The translations under genes were made by a program, and so were the position numbers. A stretch of 64,000 bases of DNA from contig CM053329.1 in the NCBI GenBank assembly GCA_028583605.1, positions 31,334,992 to 31,398,991 of the forward strand, read 5' to 3'. This stretch comes from Dastarcus helophoroides (lineage: Eukaryota; Arthropoda; Insecta; Coleoptera; Bothrideridae). Shown here piece by piece: positions 39,520 to 52,185 of this stretch; position 1 is the first letter of the stretch, and every line of letters begins with the position of its first letter. The notes under the pieces are model-generated. The model had not been told where the DNA came from and searched no databases. It saw only the letters and a program-made list of their open reading frames with translations.

Positions 39520-40585
39520 TAGTCTTGCGTAGTTCGCGAACGACCTAGTTCGAAAGAGCGCTCCCACAGACGAACTACGCGAACTAGTTCCCACATCCGT
39601 AGGTCTTTAGTTCGTCCGCTCTTTTAGTTCGTTCGTTCCTTTTCCGAGACAGACTTGTTAAGGCGATAAGCGATAGTGAGCCGAGTGATAGAGTCGTCGT
39701 TTGGTCGGGTCATTGTTTATGCTTTACGCGTTCCCTTAGATAATATAAATAAATATGTATAGTCAAAGCGCGTTCCTAATCGTTCATTCACGGACTCAAA
39801 TTCAGATGGCAAGACGGACAAAAATCCTTAAATCTTAAAACCCACGAAAAACAATGTATGTTTTCATTGTCCAATTGAATAGAGGGTAAACCAGATCTGT
39901 GTGGCTAGGCATTATCAAGATTTTTGGATTTTTGTAAACATATTTACAAATACAGATTAAATAGTCACCCGCATCTACAGAAAAGACTATTGTTGGTCAT
40001 AATGATAGCTGGCCATCCTATAATTAATTTAAAAAAGGTCACGTTTCAACCAGCTTTGTTGTTAAAGCAACATCAGTATACTCCTTTGCGGATTTCCTTT
40101 TATAATAATTGCAGTTTAATTTTTATTTGACTGGCTTTAATATAAATGTAATAAATTTATTATCTGATTATATTTGTTACAAGATTTTTTTATAAGTACC
40201 CTCATTTATTATGTTAAATACATCAAGAGGATTAACAGGCTAATTATTTTTAAAATAGAATTTTGTATTCATTTTAATAAACCCATTTAAAATAATTTTC
40301 ATAAGTACTTTACATTTGTTGAATTATCAAAAAAGTCAAATCCATGTAAAATAAAATAAATAACAAAATAGCTCCGTCGCGATCTGTAATTTCCCGCTTT
40401 CGAACTGCGAAATAATGACCTAAAAGAGCGACCAGCTTCACTGCCAATTTAATACAACAGATCACCGATCGCTTATTGAGCGGGACCGAGCTGCGAACTA
40501 ACGAACTAAAAGAACGACCTAGTTCGCCAAAGAGCTGCGAACTAAACTGATCGCTCCCAGTTGCGAACTAAAATGCGCAAGACTA
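39520..40585. mobile_element. hAT non-autonomous element, 1066 bp, with AGTTCG subterminal repeats
   Basis: Ends TAGTCTTGCG (39520-39529) and CGCAAGACTA (40576-40585) form a perfect 10-bp terminal inverted repeat. They are flanked by identical 8-bp target duplications CATCACAA (39512-39519 and 40586-40593). Both ends carry many copies of AGTTCG/CGAACT in either orientation, resembling hAT subterminal transposase-binding repeats. The interior (39924-40130 frame included) encodes no recognisable transposase. The perfect duplication suggests relatively recent insertion. Confidence 0.95.
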
Positions 40586-40593
40586 CATCACAA

Positions 40594-41171
40594 TCATCAC
40601 ATATTTCCAGCATTGTTTAACAATATTCTGCACATGCATCATGTATTGAACGTTTCATCTAAATCATTAGAACCATTAACAGAAGGTTTAACATTACAAA
40701 TTTGATTTAATCCGACAGGGGCAAGAGAAGGCAGATACCAAATTCTCTTTTCCTCGCATTTTACATTCAACAGTTATGCTATGAGATTGAAACATTCAGT
40801 TTATTTATTCTCTGGTGTCTACTAATTACTTCTACTTCCACCAAAGGAGTCTAAATAATGTAAAACTTTTAAAACTAATTTTATTTATAATTAACCAAGA
40901 ATAAAAACATTAGGAAATTAATTAAAAATTTGATTAAGCACATCAACGTGTTATAACAAATGTAATGTAAACAAATATTGTTAATATAATCCAACAATTG
41001 ATTACAAAATACAATACATAAAATTATGTATTTTTATAATTTCTATTTTCAATGTTATTACAACATAAAACAAATTTTAATTATAATATAAAATATAAGT
41101 AACTTAACATTAATAAGAAACCCCAAATTATATATCTTCTACACATAATACACAAAAACTAGTCTACATAA
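40594..41171. other. 3' flank of the bZIP gene: no other gene seen
   Basis: AT-rich. It probably includes the 3' UTR of the minus-strand bZIP gene; several TTTATT (minus-strand AATAAA) sites occur. Confidence 0.45.
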
Positions 41172-43933
41172 TTACTTTTTCAACATAATTTGAAAAAGAT
41201 TGTTTTTAAAATTCTCCACCATCTTCTCCAGCTGTTCAACTTCTACTTTTAATTTGATATTACGCTCATAAAGTTCATCTGCCTCTTTTTCCAAGTTCCT
41301 TTTCTTTTAACTTCCTTTTCTGCCTGGATTTTCTAGAAGCTTCATTATTCTTATCCCTAAGTTCCCTATACTTAGAAGCCCCAGAACAGTCTGATGAAAA
41401 TGATGATGTCCGCCTTGGGCGCCCTCTTTGCTTCGGTGTTACCGGTGGTGAATCATTAGTGCTGCTACCGCTATCAATTTCAAGCACCTTCACGTTATGC
41501 CGAATGGATAATTTTTTGGGCGGGACGTAATCTTCATCATCGTCGTCGTAATTTTTCCTCCTTCGTTTACGTTTTTGGGGCGTCGCGATCGGTTCCACAA
41601 TATGCGAAACGTCTTCGTTTGGCAATTCGTCGTCACTTGGTTCTGCGAGCGACGGTTCCTGCAAAAGTTTTATGAAATTAGAACTGGAGTCACCTATATC
41701 ACACTTGTTTTGGAATAAGCTTTCTCTAGCACATTTTCACTTAAAATGGTATCGACATACTATTTGTCAAGTTATATTTAATGCCATATTTTTATTTTTA
41801 CCAAAGGAATGGGGCTACTTAGGAATTATATAGGAACTTTATCATTAAAAAGGCAAAAGAAAAGCAATTAAAAAACTTGACTTTTATTAGAAAGACACAG
41901 TATTACACGTCCGACGAATCTGGAAGCTGATCATGAAAAAAAAAGCTTTAGAAATGTTGATTCTTGAGGATGTTAAGTTTAAACTTTGATTTTTTGTTCA
42001 GTTCAACCTGAATGTCGAGGTCTAAATTTTCGGATTAAAGTTGAATAAAGATAAAAATTGAGACTTGAAATTTTGAGCTTAAAATTGGAATTTTAAAAGA
42101 TCTGAATATTCAGTTTCAAATAAATATTTTGAGAATTTGTATGTTAAATTTAATGTCGTGTACTGAAGAAAAGAAAAGATAGAAAAATATGAATTTTCTT
42201 AGCAAATTTTGGAAATAAACCTTGTACTTATAAAATTCTTTTGTCCTGGAGACTATTTTTTAAACTTCTTCTTAATTTTAATTAACTTCTAGATGAAGTG
42301 TGTTAAAAACAGAAGCAATATAATCGAGACCATCTGTCCAAAACTTCTCGCATGCATGCATACAAACTCACGCTCCTTGGTGAACTTAAGATATTTACCT
42401 GTTCATTCATATAATCAAATATGTTGAATTTGTCATCCTCCAAACTAAAAATCGACTCTATCACATCTGGAGTATCAGGAATCTGTGACGTCGACGGTAA
42501 TTTGGCCAAGGCTTCTGTGAAATTGAATTTTAAATGGATCTCTCCCAATTTTCTCTGGACCTTGATAGCTGTTGCTCTCCTCCGGTGTCTGAGTTTCAAG
42601 GATAACATAACATGGTGTGGTAGCGCACGATTCATTTGGAGAAGATATTCTTGACAATTGTTCATTACTTATCACACTTACACTATTTTCTTCTATTGAC
42701 TGTTCATTATCTTGATAGTACGTTGGGGTTTCACTACTTAAATTAGAAGGTATAAACGTGGTTTCCTTATCTGTTACAGATGGCAAGATAAATTCTGTTT
42801 GCTCTTTTTTAACAAAATCATCATCTTCCGTTTCTAGATAATAATTATATGTGCTGTTAACTGCAATATCATTAGCATATGTATGCTGATTATCACTAAG
42901 ATTATCATATTGAAAAGGGTCTCTTGATATAACTGTATTATCCTGTAGACTCAAGTCAACTCTTTGCGCCCTAAAATCGAAAGGCCCTTTTTCTGCTAAA
43001 AAAAATCCCAGAATTAACCAAAGTAAATCCCCCAAGTAAAACACTTACCGACAACAGGAGTATTTAGTTCATCTATAAAACTGGTTCCCTCCATAATTGG
43101 AGAAGCGCCTAATAAGCTTTCGAGATCGGAAAATTTCTCCATCTCCAGCTTGACCTTGCTCCGCACAAAGTCTCCACCAGTGATTGCGCCCAAGCTCTTC
43201 TGTATACCAAGCGCCTATTTGAGAACATATTTAATATTTAATAAAATACTGACGATGCCCAAAATTTGGTTTAACTACTACCTGGGGCTCTTTGTTGAGT
43301 TTGGCCGAAGTGGGTAGCACCAGTCTTGTGGCGACTGGATTTACTTCGTATGGATTTACGCAGTAGAGCATGCTTTGATCCAATTCGACGTCGTGTTTTA
43401 ACATGTTTGTGTTCTTCGGATCGAAGTGGTTTTGCAAAATTGATTTCTCGCCATGATCCGCAAGCAAATCTGAGAACAGCCGCAGCTTCCATTCTGACTG
43501 GGACTAAAATAAATAAAAACCTCAACTAAAGGGTACAAGAACCAAAATTGTTCAACAAAGTGCATAACTAACATTAGATATAACAGAATAAAAAATTAAA
43601 CAAAGTGTTTTTTAATAAATAAAAAAACAGAATATTTTACAGTTAAAAAATATCTATTTTTAACAGTAAATCTAAAACAAAACCAGAAAGTATACCATCA
43701 ACATTCTAATGTCGAGTATCTGTAAATTGAAGTAATAAACGTTTAGACGTTAAGTTAAAATCTTAGCAAGTTTTTTAAAGCTTTTATTAACAACTGCATT
43801 GTTAAAAAAAGCTTTATTAAACTTGCGGCGGGCATCAACCATACTTACATTATAATCTCCGTGTCCTTTTTTAGAAATGTTGACCTTCAGTGGGCCTCAC
43901 CAAGAGAAATGTCGAGTCGTATACGTACTCAAC
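41172..43933 (-). CDS. AT-hook + bZIP transcription factor (Xrp1-like), frame interrupted in three exons
   Basis: Minus-strand exons in order: 43933-43849, 43503-43282, 43214-43049, 42995-42399 and 41658-41172, all with GT-AG junctions. Phases agree once one extra base is discounted in the first, fourth and last. The middle exons are acidic and serine-rich (ENSVSVISNEQLSRISSPNE). The last exon has a basic cluster (KRKRRRKNY), acidic run, AT-hook (KQRGRPRR), basic region (LRDKNNEASRKSRQKRK) and, after the frame break at 41291-41292, a leucine zipper with heptads L-L-L-L-F ending QIMLKK and stop 41172-41174. AT-hook plus bZIP points to Xrp1, a stress and cell-competition factor of insects, but orthology is inference. 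As written the last exon stops after KELGKRGR, before the zipper. Other extra bases lie at 42560-42561 and 43895-43896. A possible first exon is at 52398-52505. Either assembly error or a decaying copy. Confidence 0.8.
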
Positions 43934-44094
43934 CTAAAAAAAAAATTAAAAATATTTATTTAAAAGGCAACCATTTCATTATGATTTTAAAAATTTTTGG
44001 GTCGCTTAATTTCCAAACGTTATCGAATTTTTTTTAATAAATTAATATTTACTCTAATAGGAAATATTTATTATTATTATTATTATTATTCCTT
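43934..44094. other. bZIP gene intron sequence with (TTA)n
   Basis: Just 5' (minus sense) of the exon at 43849-43933. A TTATTATTATTATT microsatellite lies at about 44070-44090. Confidence 0.6.
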
Positions 44095-47000
44095 CACAGC
44101 CTAAGATGTAAATGCTAGATAGCTGGATACAAATTATAATTAGAAAATTTCGAAAAAGCCGACATTTTTAGAAAATAGATTGTAACGCAAAACTTTTAAT
44201 ATTCGAAATTAAAAAAAAAGAAATAAAAAAGTCGAAATTTATAAAAAAACTTTATTTCGGAGAAAGTTAACATTTTAAAATGTAAAGTAAAAATTTTCAG
44301 GAAGGAGAAATTTTGGAAAAAGCAACGTTTTGAAAAATCTTCAGATTTTGACGCAATGTGAATATTTTGAAATATCGATATTTTTAGAAGACCAAAATAT
44401 GTTTTTAAAAATTCATCACTTTCAAAAAAGTAAAAATTGGTAAATAAATTCGAATTTTTCAAAAAAAAAAAAGGCAAATTCTTCAGAAAAAGTCGAAATC
44501 TGCAAAATTTTTAAAATCAAAATTTCCAAAAATTTCGCAACTTTCAAACAAAAGGTAGAATTTTTAAAAAAGACAAAGCTAAAAAGTTGAATTTTCTAAA
44601 TTCGAAAACTATCAAAAGTCAAAATTTACAAAAACGGAATTTTTCAAAAATTTGGAATTCTTCCAAAATTCGAAATAAAAAAAACTCGAATCGAAAATTT
44701 CAACAAAGAGAGATTTTTGAAAATAGTTCGACAAATGTCAAAATTTTAAACTTTTCCAAAATTTCGAATCAAAAGTTTCAAAAACGACAGATTTTTCAAA
44801 AAAGTTTTTAGTTATGTCTTTTAAAAAAGCAAAAATTGGTAGAAAAAATTCCAAATTTTCAAAAAAAAAAGCCAAATTCTTTGGATAAAAGTCGAAATCT
44901 TTAGTGTCAAAATTTCTATAATCAAAATTTCCAAAAATTTACCCATTTTCAAACAAAAGGTAGAATTTTCAAAAGACAAAACTAAAAAGTTGAATTTTCT
45001 AAATTCGAAAATTTTCAAAAATCGAATTTTTCAAAAATGGAAATTTTTTAACTTTTTAAATTTTTTCAAAAATTTGAAATTTTTCCAAAAATCGAAATAA
45101 AAAAAACAGATTTTTGAAAACAGTTTGACAAATGTCAAAATTCTGAATGTTTTCAAAATTTCGAATCAAGTCTCAAAAAATAGATTTTTCAAAAAAAATT
45201 TTTATTATGTCTTTTAAAAAAGCAAAAATTGGTAGAAAAAATTCCAAATTTTCAAAAAAAAAGCCAAATTCTTTAGATAAAAGTCGAAATCTTTAGTGTC
45301 AAAATTTTTATAATCAAAATTTCCAAAAACATAATTTTAAAACAAAGAGTAGAATTTTTCAAAAAAGACCAAACTAACATACTTGAACTTTCTAAATTCG
45401 AAAATTTTCGAAAGTCAAAATTTTGAAAATTCGAAATTTTCAAAACAAATTGGAATTTTCCAAAGAGTTGGAATTGAAAAAAACTCTCAAATCGAAAATT
45501 TTAATAGACAGATTTTTCAAAATTTTGAATAGAAAATTTCAATAAAGATAGATTTTTCAAAAATTTCAAAATTTTAAATTTTTGCCACTTGTAAAACTTT
45601 TTTGAAAACTCTGTTGAACTTTTCAATTCAAGTTGTTATTTCAATTCTTGGAAAAATTACATTTTTTTTTGGAAAATTTTGACTTTTGAAAATTTTCGAA
45701 TTTAGAAATCTCAACTTTTTTTGTCATGTCTTTTTTTTAAATTTTACTAAGAGTTAATTTTCAAAAAATTAAAAATGTTGAAAGACTGAAAGTTTCAAAT
45801 ACTCTGAAACTTTGAAAAAAAAGACAATTCTCAACAAAGTGAAACTTCGAGGAAAAAGTCAAAATTTTGAGTTCCAAATTTTCAGAAAAGATCGAATTTT
45901 TAATCAACATTTTTAAAAGTTCGAATTTTCAAAAAACAAACTGGAAATTTTAGTAAAAGTTCAAGATTTTCAAAATGTCGAAATTTCCGAAAATCTGGAC
46001 CAACAAAATCACGAGATTCACAAAAAAAGTTAAAAGTTTAAGTGAAAAACAAGAAATATTAACAATCAATATTTTTTTTTTAAATAAGTCAAAATTTTGA
46101 ATCAAAATGGAAGGTTTGAAAAAGACAAAATCTACAAAAAAAAAAGGTTGAGACAATGTCGAAATTTTCAAACAAAAATCGCCATTTTGATAAAAATCCA
46201 AATTTTCAACAAAGTTGAAATTTTTATTAATTGAAATTTTCAGAAAAAATAATTTAAAAAAAGTCGAAATTTATAAAAAACTTAAAGAAGAAAGTCAACA
46301 TTTTGAAGAAAAGCAAAAATTTTTGGTGGAACGGGCTGGTCCTTGGTTATCTTCAAAAATTGAAATACAGAACTTGTCCCCTGAAACCAAGAAAGATTAA
46401 AAAACACAACAAACCTTGCTCTAACGCATTTCGACAGCCAAGCTCTCATCTTCAGAGAGATAAAATGGATAGAATAAAATTGTCAAAAAGTCGAAATTTT
46501 GGAAAAAACTTGAAAATTTGAGAAAATTGAATATTTTAAAATCGACAATTTTATCAATGGTCTAATTATATTAAAAAATCAGCATCTTTAAAGAAAATTG
46601 GTAAATAAATTCAAAATTTTCAGAAAAAGCCAAATTCTTCAGAAAAAGTCGAAACTTCCAGTTTCAAAATTTTAGAAATCAAGATTTCCAAAAATGTAAT
46701 AATTTCCAAACAGAAGGTAGAATTTTTGAAGAAGACAGAACTAAAAAGGTTCAATTTTCTAAATTCGAAAATTTTCAAAATTTGAAATTTTCCAAAAAAA
46801 ATTGGAGTTGTTCAAAAAGTTGAAATTAAGAATCGAAAATTTCAATAAAGACTGATTTTTCAAAAAAGTTTAGCAAATGTCACAGTTTTGAGAAAATTTA
46901 GAAAAGGTTGAAATTTTCAAAAAGAATGGAAATTTTAAGATAGAAGGCTTCAAAAAAAACCGAAACTTAAAAAAAAGACAATTTTAAAAAAAAGAAACTT

Positions 47001-48605
47001 GAGAATAAATCGAAATTTTGAATTCCAAATTTTTGGAAAAGTGAAAACTTCGAGAAAAGGTCGAAATTTTGAAGTCCCAGTTTTCAAAACAGTGAAACTT
47101 ATGAAAGAAAAGGGTCGAATTTTTAATCAACATTTTTTAAAGTTCGACTTTTCAAAAATCAACCTAGAAATTTTCGTAAAAGGTCAAGATTTTCAAAATG
47201 TCGAAATTTCGAAAAAATAAAGTTTCAGAATAATTTTAAAAAAACTTTGAGAGCTCAAATTTCCGAAAATGTGGTTCAAAAAAATCACGAGATTCACAAA
47301 AAAAGTTAAAATTTCAATAAAAATGAAAAAAATATTCAAAATAAATATAATTTTTTTAAAAACAAGTCAATATTTTGAATCAAAATTGAAATTTTGAAAG
47401 AGACCAAATCTACAAAGGAAGGTTTGAGAGAATGTCGGAAGTCTGATAGATTGAAGTTTGTCAACATTTTTAAACAAAAATCGAAATTTTGAAAAATTTC
47501 TAAATTTTCAAAATTTGAAATTTTCCAAATTTGGAATAGTTCAAAAAGTTGGAATTACAAGTCGAAAATTTCAATAAAGACTGATTTTTCAAAAAGTTTA
47601 GCAAATGTCACAGTTTTGAAAAAATTTCAAAATTTTCAATAATAATGGAAATTTTAAGATGAAAGCTTCAAAAAAACCGAAATTTAAATTTTTAAAAAAA
47701 GAAACTTGAGAATAAGTCATAATTTTGAATTCCAAATTTTTGGAAAAGTGAAAACTTCGAGAAAAAGTCGAAATTTTGAAGTCCCAATTTTCAAAACGGT
47801 GAAACATGAAAGAAAAAGGTCGAATTTTGAAAATTTCCAAATTTTCAAAAAAGTTAATATTTCTAATTAAAATTAGATGAAAAATAATTTTAAAAAAGTC
47901 CGAAGTTTGTAAAAAAATTAAATTTCAAAGAAAGTCGTCATTTTGAAGAACAGTAAAAATTGTCAAAAAGTCGAAATTTTTGAAAAAACTTGAAATGCCG
48001 AGAAAATGTGGTTATTTTGGAATGACAAAATTTTCTAAATATATTAAAAAAATCATCACTTTTAAAAAGGTAAAAATTGGTAAAAAAAATTAAGAGATTT
48101 TCAAAAATAAACCCAAATTCTTAAAAAAAGTCGAAATTTGCAAGGTCAAAATTTTCAAAAATGTGCTAATTTTCAAACAAAAAATAGAATTTATCAAAAA
48201 AGGCAAAAAAATGAATTTTCTAAATTCGAACATTTTCAAAAGTAAAAATTCTCAAAAATCGAAATTTTCAAAAAAATAATTGGAACTTAAAAAGACCCGA
48301 ACAGAAAATTTCAATAAAGACGGATTTTTCAGAAAAGTTTTAGAAGTGTTAAAATGTTGAAAAAATATCAAGATTTAAAAAAAAAGTGGAAATTTTGAAA
48401 AGTTGACATCGTCAAAAAAATAGTGGAAGCTGAAAAAATTTTCAAAAAGGTTAAACTTCGGAAAAAATCGAGATTTTGAATTCCAAATTTTCAAAAAGTC
48501 AAATCTGCAAAAAAAAGACGAAATTCGAAGTCTCAATTTTCAGAACAGTTGAAATTATGAAAAATCAACATGTTTAAAATTCGAATTTTAAAAAATCAAA
48601 ATGGT
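44095..48605. repeat. A-rich degenerate AAATTTCGA-type array (block 4) with higher-order repeats
   Basis: Continuous AAAAAGTCGAAATTT, TTTTCAAAAA and CCAAATTC-type units. A roughly 400-bp unit recurs near 44430, 44830 and 45225 (each with GCAAAAATTGGTAGAAAAAA or a variant, then CCAAATTC and AAAGTCGAAATC). A roughly 710-bp unit recurs at about 46840-47120 and 47565-47825 (AATTTCAATAAAGACTGATT, GAATTCCAAATTTTTGG, TTGAAGTCCCA). It contains the conserved module at 46325-46463 and ends in a C-run at 48621-48635. It lies in the presumed first intron of the bZIP gene. Confidence 0.8.
46325..46463 (+). repeat. Conserved array module, copy 3 (longest)
   Basis: Runs from GGTGGAACGGGCTGGTCC through ACTTGTCCCCTGAAACCAAG and TTGCTCTAACGCATTTCGAC to CATCTTCAGAGAGATA. 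The last part is also found, reversed, in 57946-57965. It is the fullest copy of the module shared by four arrays. Confidence 0.82.
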
Positions 48606-49071
48606 AATCTTAATAAAAGCCCCCCCCCACCCCAATTTTTTTATAAGGCGTAGGGCGCCTAAAGTAGTTTTCACTTGAAAAAACCAAATTTCAAATTAGA
48701 AATTTTGAATGTACATGTTTTGGATTTATACATAAAATTTGTGAATTTCCAATCTAAGACAGGACTCTTGAAAAAATCGAAATCTCTATAAATTGGAAAT
48801 TTTGACATATTCCAGATAAATCTGATCAGAGTAAGTACTGAATTTCTAATTTTGTAGTGGCAACAACAGGAACTAGTAATATTTAGACACAGTCGTGTGG
48901 CAGCGTTGTGTGAGATTTCTTAATGGTGTTCTGTGTTCTTGTTACCCAAAATATCATTAAATATTTTGATCTGTTTTCGGTTGTTTTAAGAGTGATTCTT
49001 TTATATTTTATTTCAATTTCTGCTGAAAAGTATTTAATTGTTAATAATGGTAATGAAAAAACATCGACGAC
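48606..49071. other. Non-coding sequence after array block 4
   Basis: Starts with a poly-C stretch and GGCGTAGGGCGCC, which may be the decayed end of an array-bearing element. The minus-strand 79-codon frame at 48883-49122 is not recognised. Confidence 0.4.
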
Positions 49072-49260
49072 AATTAGTTCGATTATTTCCGCCAAACAAC
49101 CCCTAAAATATAGGCAACACATTAATCATCAAAATGTTTAAGCGCGACCTAGCTTTACTTCTGGTGATCTTTCTAGCAATTTCTAGTAACTTATGTAAAA
49201 GTTGATTTAATACTTCACAATGAATGTACTCTTATGGATACATATTTATCTGAAATGAAA
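49072..49260 (-). repeat. Dispersed repeat family R, copy a
   Basis: On the minus strand it contains TTTCAGATAAATATG, GTGAAGTATTAAATCAACTT, CATTTTGATGATTAATGTG, TTGCCTATATTTTAGGGG and TTGTTTGGCGGAAATAATCG. The same order occurs at 52013-52185 and 60702-60865 on the plus strand. Class unknown. Confidence 0.75.
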
Positions 49261-52012
49261 AGTCGAGAGTTGAGAAAAAAAATTAAGTTGTCGAAAAAGC
49301 CCCATAATAAATGAACTTTTCCAAAATGGAAAAAAAACGATATTTCGAAATTATTTAATTCTATTTAATTAACTAATTAAACAACTAATTTTAATGTAAA
49401 CTTTTGAAACAGGAATGTGCAATCTAGACTGAATTCTTATCAAATATCAGACTGTTATCAAATATACATTATCTGAAAAAATATTGGTGCCTGGTGTCTC
49501 AAGTGTGTATTCAATATTTTATTATTTAATCGAAATGACAATACTATTATCTAATTACACTCAAGTATTTCGTTTTAATACAAAATAATTAAGAAATATT
49601 TGTTACATTATGGAAGATAACAAACAATTCGACACCTTTGTTGGCTAAACAAAGGTGACAGTAAAAAAAAAAGATCGAATTGCACGCCTCTTGAGCATTT
49701 TCCATTCGGAAGGGGTAGGTTGTTTGCACTTAAATCGCACGTCATTAGACAAATACAAAGCTGCCGATATGACAAAAGAAGCAATTATTAGAATCAAAGC
49801 AATATTTAAAGTTGCCAAAGTTTAATCAAACATATTTAATAAAAATACAGCGCCAACCTAAATTATATTTAGCATAACTCACATTATCATTACTTCTATG
49901 CATTTAACGATAATTACTAGAACATTCGGGTTATTATGTTGTAGCCGGAAAAATAAAAAAAAACATAATGAGAAAATAATGTTTATAATAATTGCAGACT
50001 TCCTCGAATCAATTTCTGTGACGTCATCGACAAGTCTATGCCTGTATGAAGTTGTCCAAGGTCGTCGATCACGTGCAGTACAAAAGGATAACAAAACAAT
50101 TTCATCGCATTAATCGATAAAGTGCAACACCATTTGTTTTAAAATTTACAAAGTTCGAACGAATTAATTAAAACAATGCCTAAACCAATTAATGATTTGA
50201 GAACGCCGGCTCCAAGTAGCAATTTATCTAGTAGGCTATCAACATACCTAGGATCAGTATTGCTGTTCGCTCTCCTCCGGGTAATGATTTTAAAACTATC
50301 CAAATTAAAACAGATGACTTGCACAAAGGCAACTTTTTTATACCACTGTCCGCACAGATTTCACAGGTAGGCAACCTAATGAGCTGCCTGCGACTCGTGA
50401 CTTATCGAGACAAATAACAGTGACGTGGGAAATTCAGACAATTTTATAACCTTGGGAACTCATGCGCACAGCAGGCGATTTCTGCTTGTTAATGTAGTGC
50501 ATCTCGCTCGAAATGTACTTTCATCTCTACATACGAAACTACATGATGTCATGTTCGACCAATGGTAAAGTGTTTCAAAACACGGGACTTATGACTCATC
50601 AATCGTTACCAAGCGGTTTCTTTACAATTCCTGGAATCCCCTTAACTAAGGAAATAAAAAAGAGAAAACACACAACCCAAATATTTGATTGATATCATTT
50701 GATTGTTTTTAATTTAATTGATGTGATAACTCAATTATTACGTTATCGAACTTTAAAGTGATTTCATGCCAATTAAAGGGAATCAAGTAACTGTTCAATT
50801 TTTAATTCTATGGGGCCAACTCTGGCATTAGCTTTGATGACAACCTTACCTTCTCATAGTGCCGGATTTCATATGGCCTTTTTTATAGCACTTTCTTTTA
50901 AAAACACAAATAAAAATGTTTCTCGAAACAAAAGTTTGACTTCTAGAGTAGCACTTATTTTTGTTTACTATATTTTTAAGCATAGCAAGTTCGTAATCAC
51001 GGAACATATTATTTATCACCCAAAAATAACTACAATTCCGTTTCTTTATTATGTCAGCTACTAGAACCAAAAAACACTCTATTAGGGGTACCTCGTGGTC
51101 GGTACCAATTGCGAAGTTGGGTTTTTTTGTTAAGAGCCAACCGAATATTAAACTAATAAAAGCGGGGAAGATACCGGTAGAGATGATACCCGAGACACAA
51201 TAAACTATAATGAAAATATTAATAGTTTATCTGAATAGTTCACTTGCGTTCATTGAGTTGAATATGGGAACGAAATTTTGTATAATACAACAAAAGGGAA
51301 GGAAAGATTTGTTTTTGATTGGTCCCCAATCCCACGTCATTACGGTGTGCGCACTCGCTGAGCATCAGCAAATAAGACTCGGCTGATGCAATACAAAATG
51401 AAGTTATTAAATATTATTTGGGTTGAAATTTTAATGTCTAGTAAACCAGTGATAGAATTTTGGTTTTTTGGTTACTTTCTAATTCTAGGACACATATTTT
51501 CTTCATCAATTATGACGATTTAAGAGAAAAAATTAACAATGAAGAAATTTTCTTTACAACGTAATTTGCTCCAACTACGATACCTCCAACGAAACAGTAA
51601 AATTTAATAGTTTTTGATAAGCATACGAAATTATTTATTAAATTTACGATCTTATATTAAAAGTATAATACACAATTTACTTTATCCGCACCAGGATCCT
51701 TTTAATTAATACAACGCTTTAGCTCATAAAAACTTTGCTTTGCTTTACTGCACTAAGCTTGGTTTCAAATTGAATTATCTCTTCGTTTTACGTTTAACGC
51801 ATTTCAAGTTTTTCTTAAACTTCGGTACCTCAATGAAGAAAGAACCAGGTGGAAAAGATTTTTAATGATTTTTAAGATTAAGTTAAAAATAAGAAAAGAA
51901 AACCTTAGCTTTTGAAATTTAAACTGTATTTAGGTGACATCTGGCGGCGTCTGCTCTTTGTAATACGTTAATGTTCACTAGAAAACTTATTGAGGTTTTC
52001 TAATAATAAGAC
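49261..52012. other. Non-coding sequence; probable bZIP first intron or flank
   Basis: No convincing gene. A 10-bp perfect hairpin, CACCTTTGTT with loop GGCTA, lies at 49633-49657. A consensus CRE (TGACGTCA) lies at 50019-50026 with an E-box CACGTG at 50070-50075. Short frames (49879-50370 on both strands) are not recognised. Confidence 0.45.
50019..50075. promoter_or_regulatory. CRE palindrome (TGACGTCA) and E-box (CACGTG) close together
   Basis: Both are full consensus bZIP/bHLH binding sequences 44 bp apart in AT-rich DNA, inside the presumed first intron of the minus-strand bZIP gene. Function is not shown; matches of this length can occur by chance. Confidence 0.3.
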
Positions 52013-52185
52013 TAGTCCATTTGAGGTAAATGTACATAAAAGTAAGGAAAGTAATCGTGAAGTATTAAATCAACTTTCAGATAGGTTACTAAGAAAAAAT
52101 CGCCAAAATAAGCTGCCTTCGCGCGTATAACATTTTGATGATTAATATGTTGCCTATATTTCAGGGGTTGTTTATCTATGATTAG
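52013..52185 (+). repeat. Dispersed repeat family R, copy b
   Basis: Shares GTGAAGTATTAAATCAACTT, CATTTTGATGATTAATATG and TTGCCTATATTTCAGGGG, then TTGTTT, with copies a and c. Confidence 0.75.

Noticed and set aside
43271..43525. 84-codon minus-strand frame starting MRFLFILVPVRMEAAAVL
   Set aside because: It is the wrong frame over the bZIP exon 43282-43503; the exon frame (WKLRLFSDLLADHG) has matching splice phases.
50139..50370. Overlapping frames on both strands at 50139-50324 and 50176-50370 as exons
   Set aside because: One ends near a GT and the other looks membrane-like, but no family was recognised and neither phase nor splice partners could be matched.
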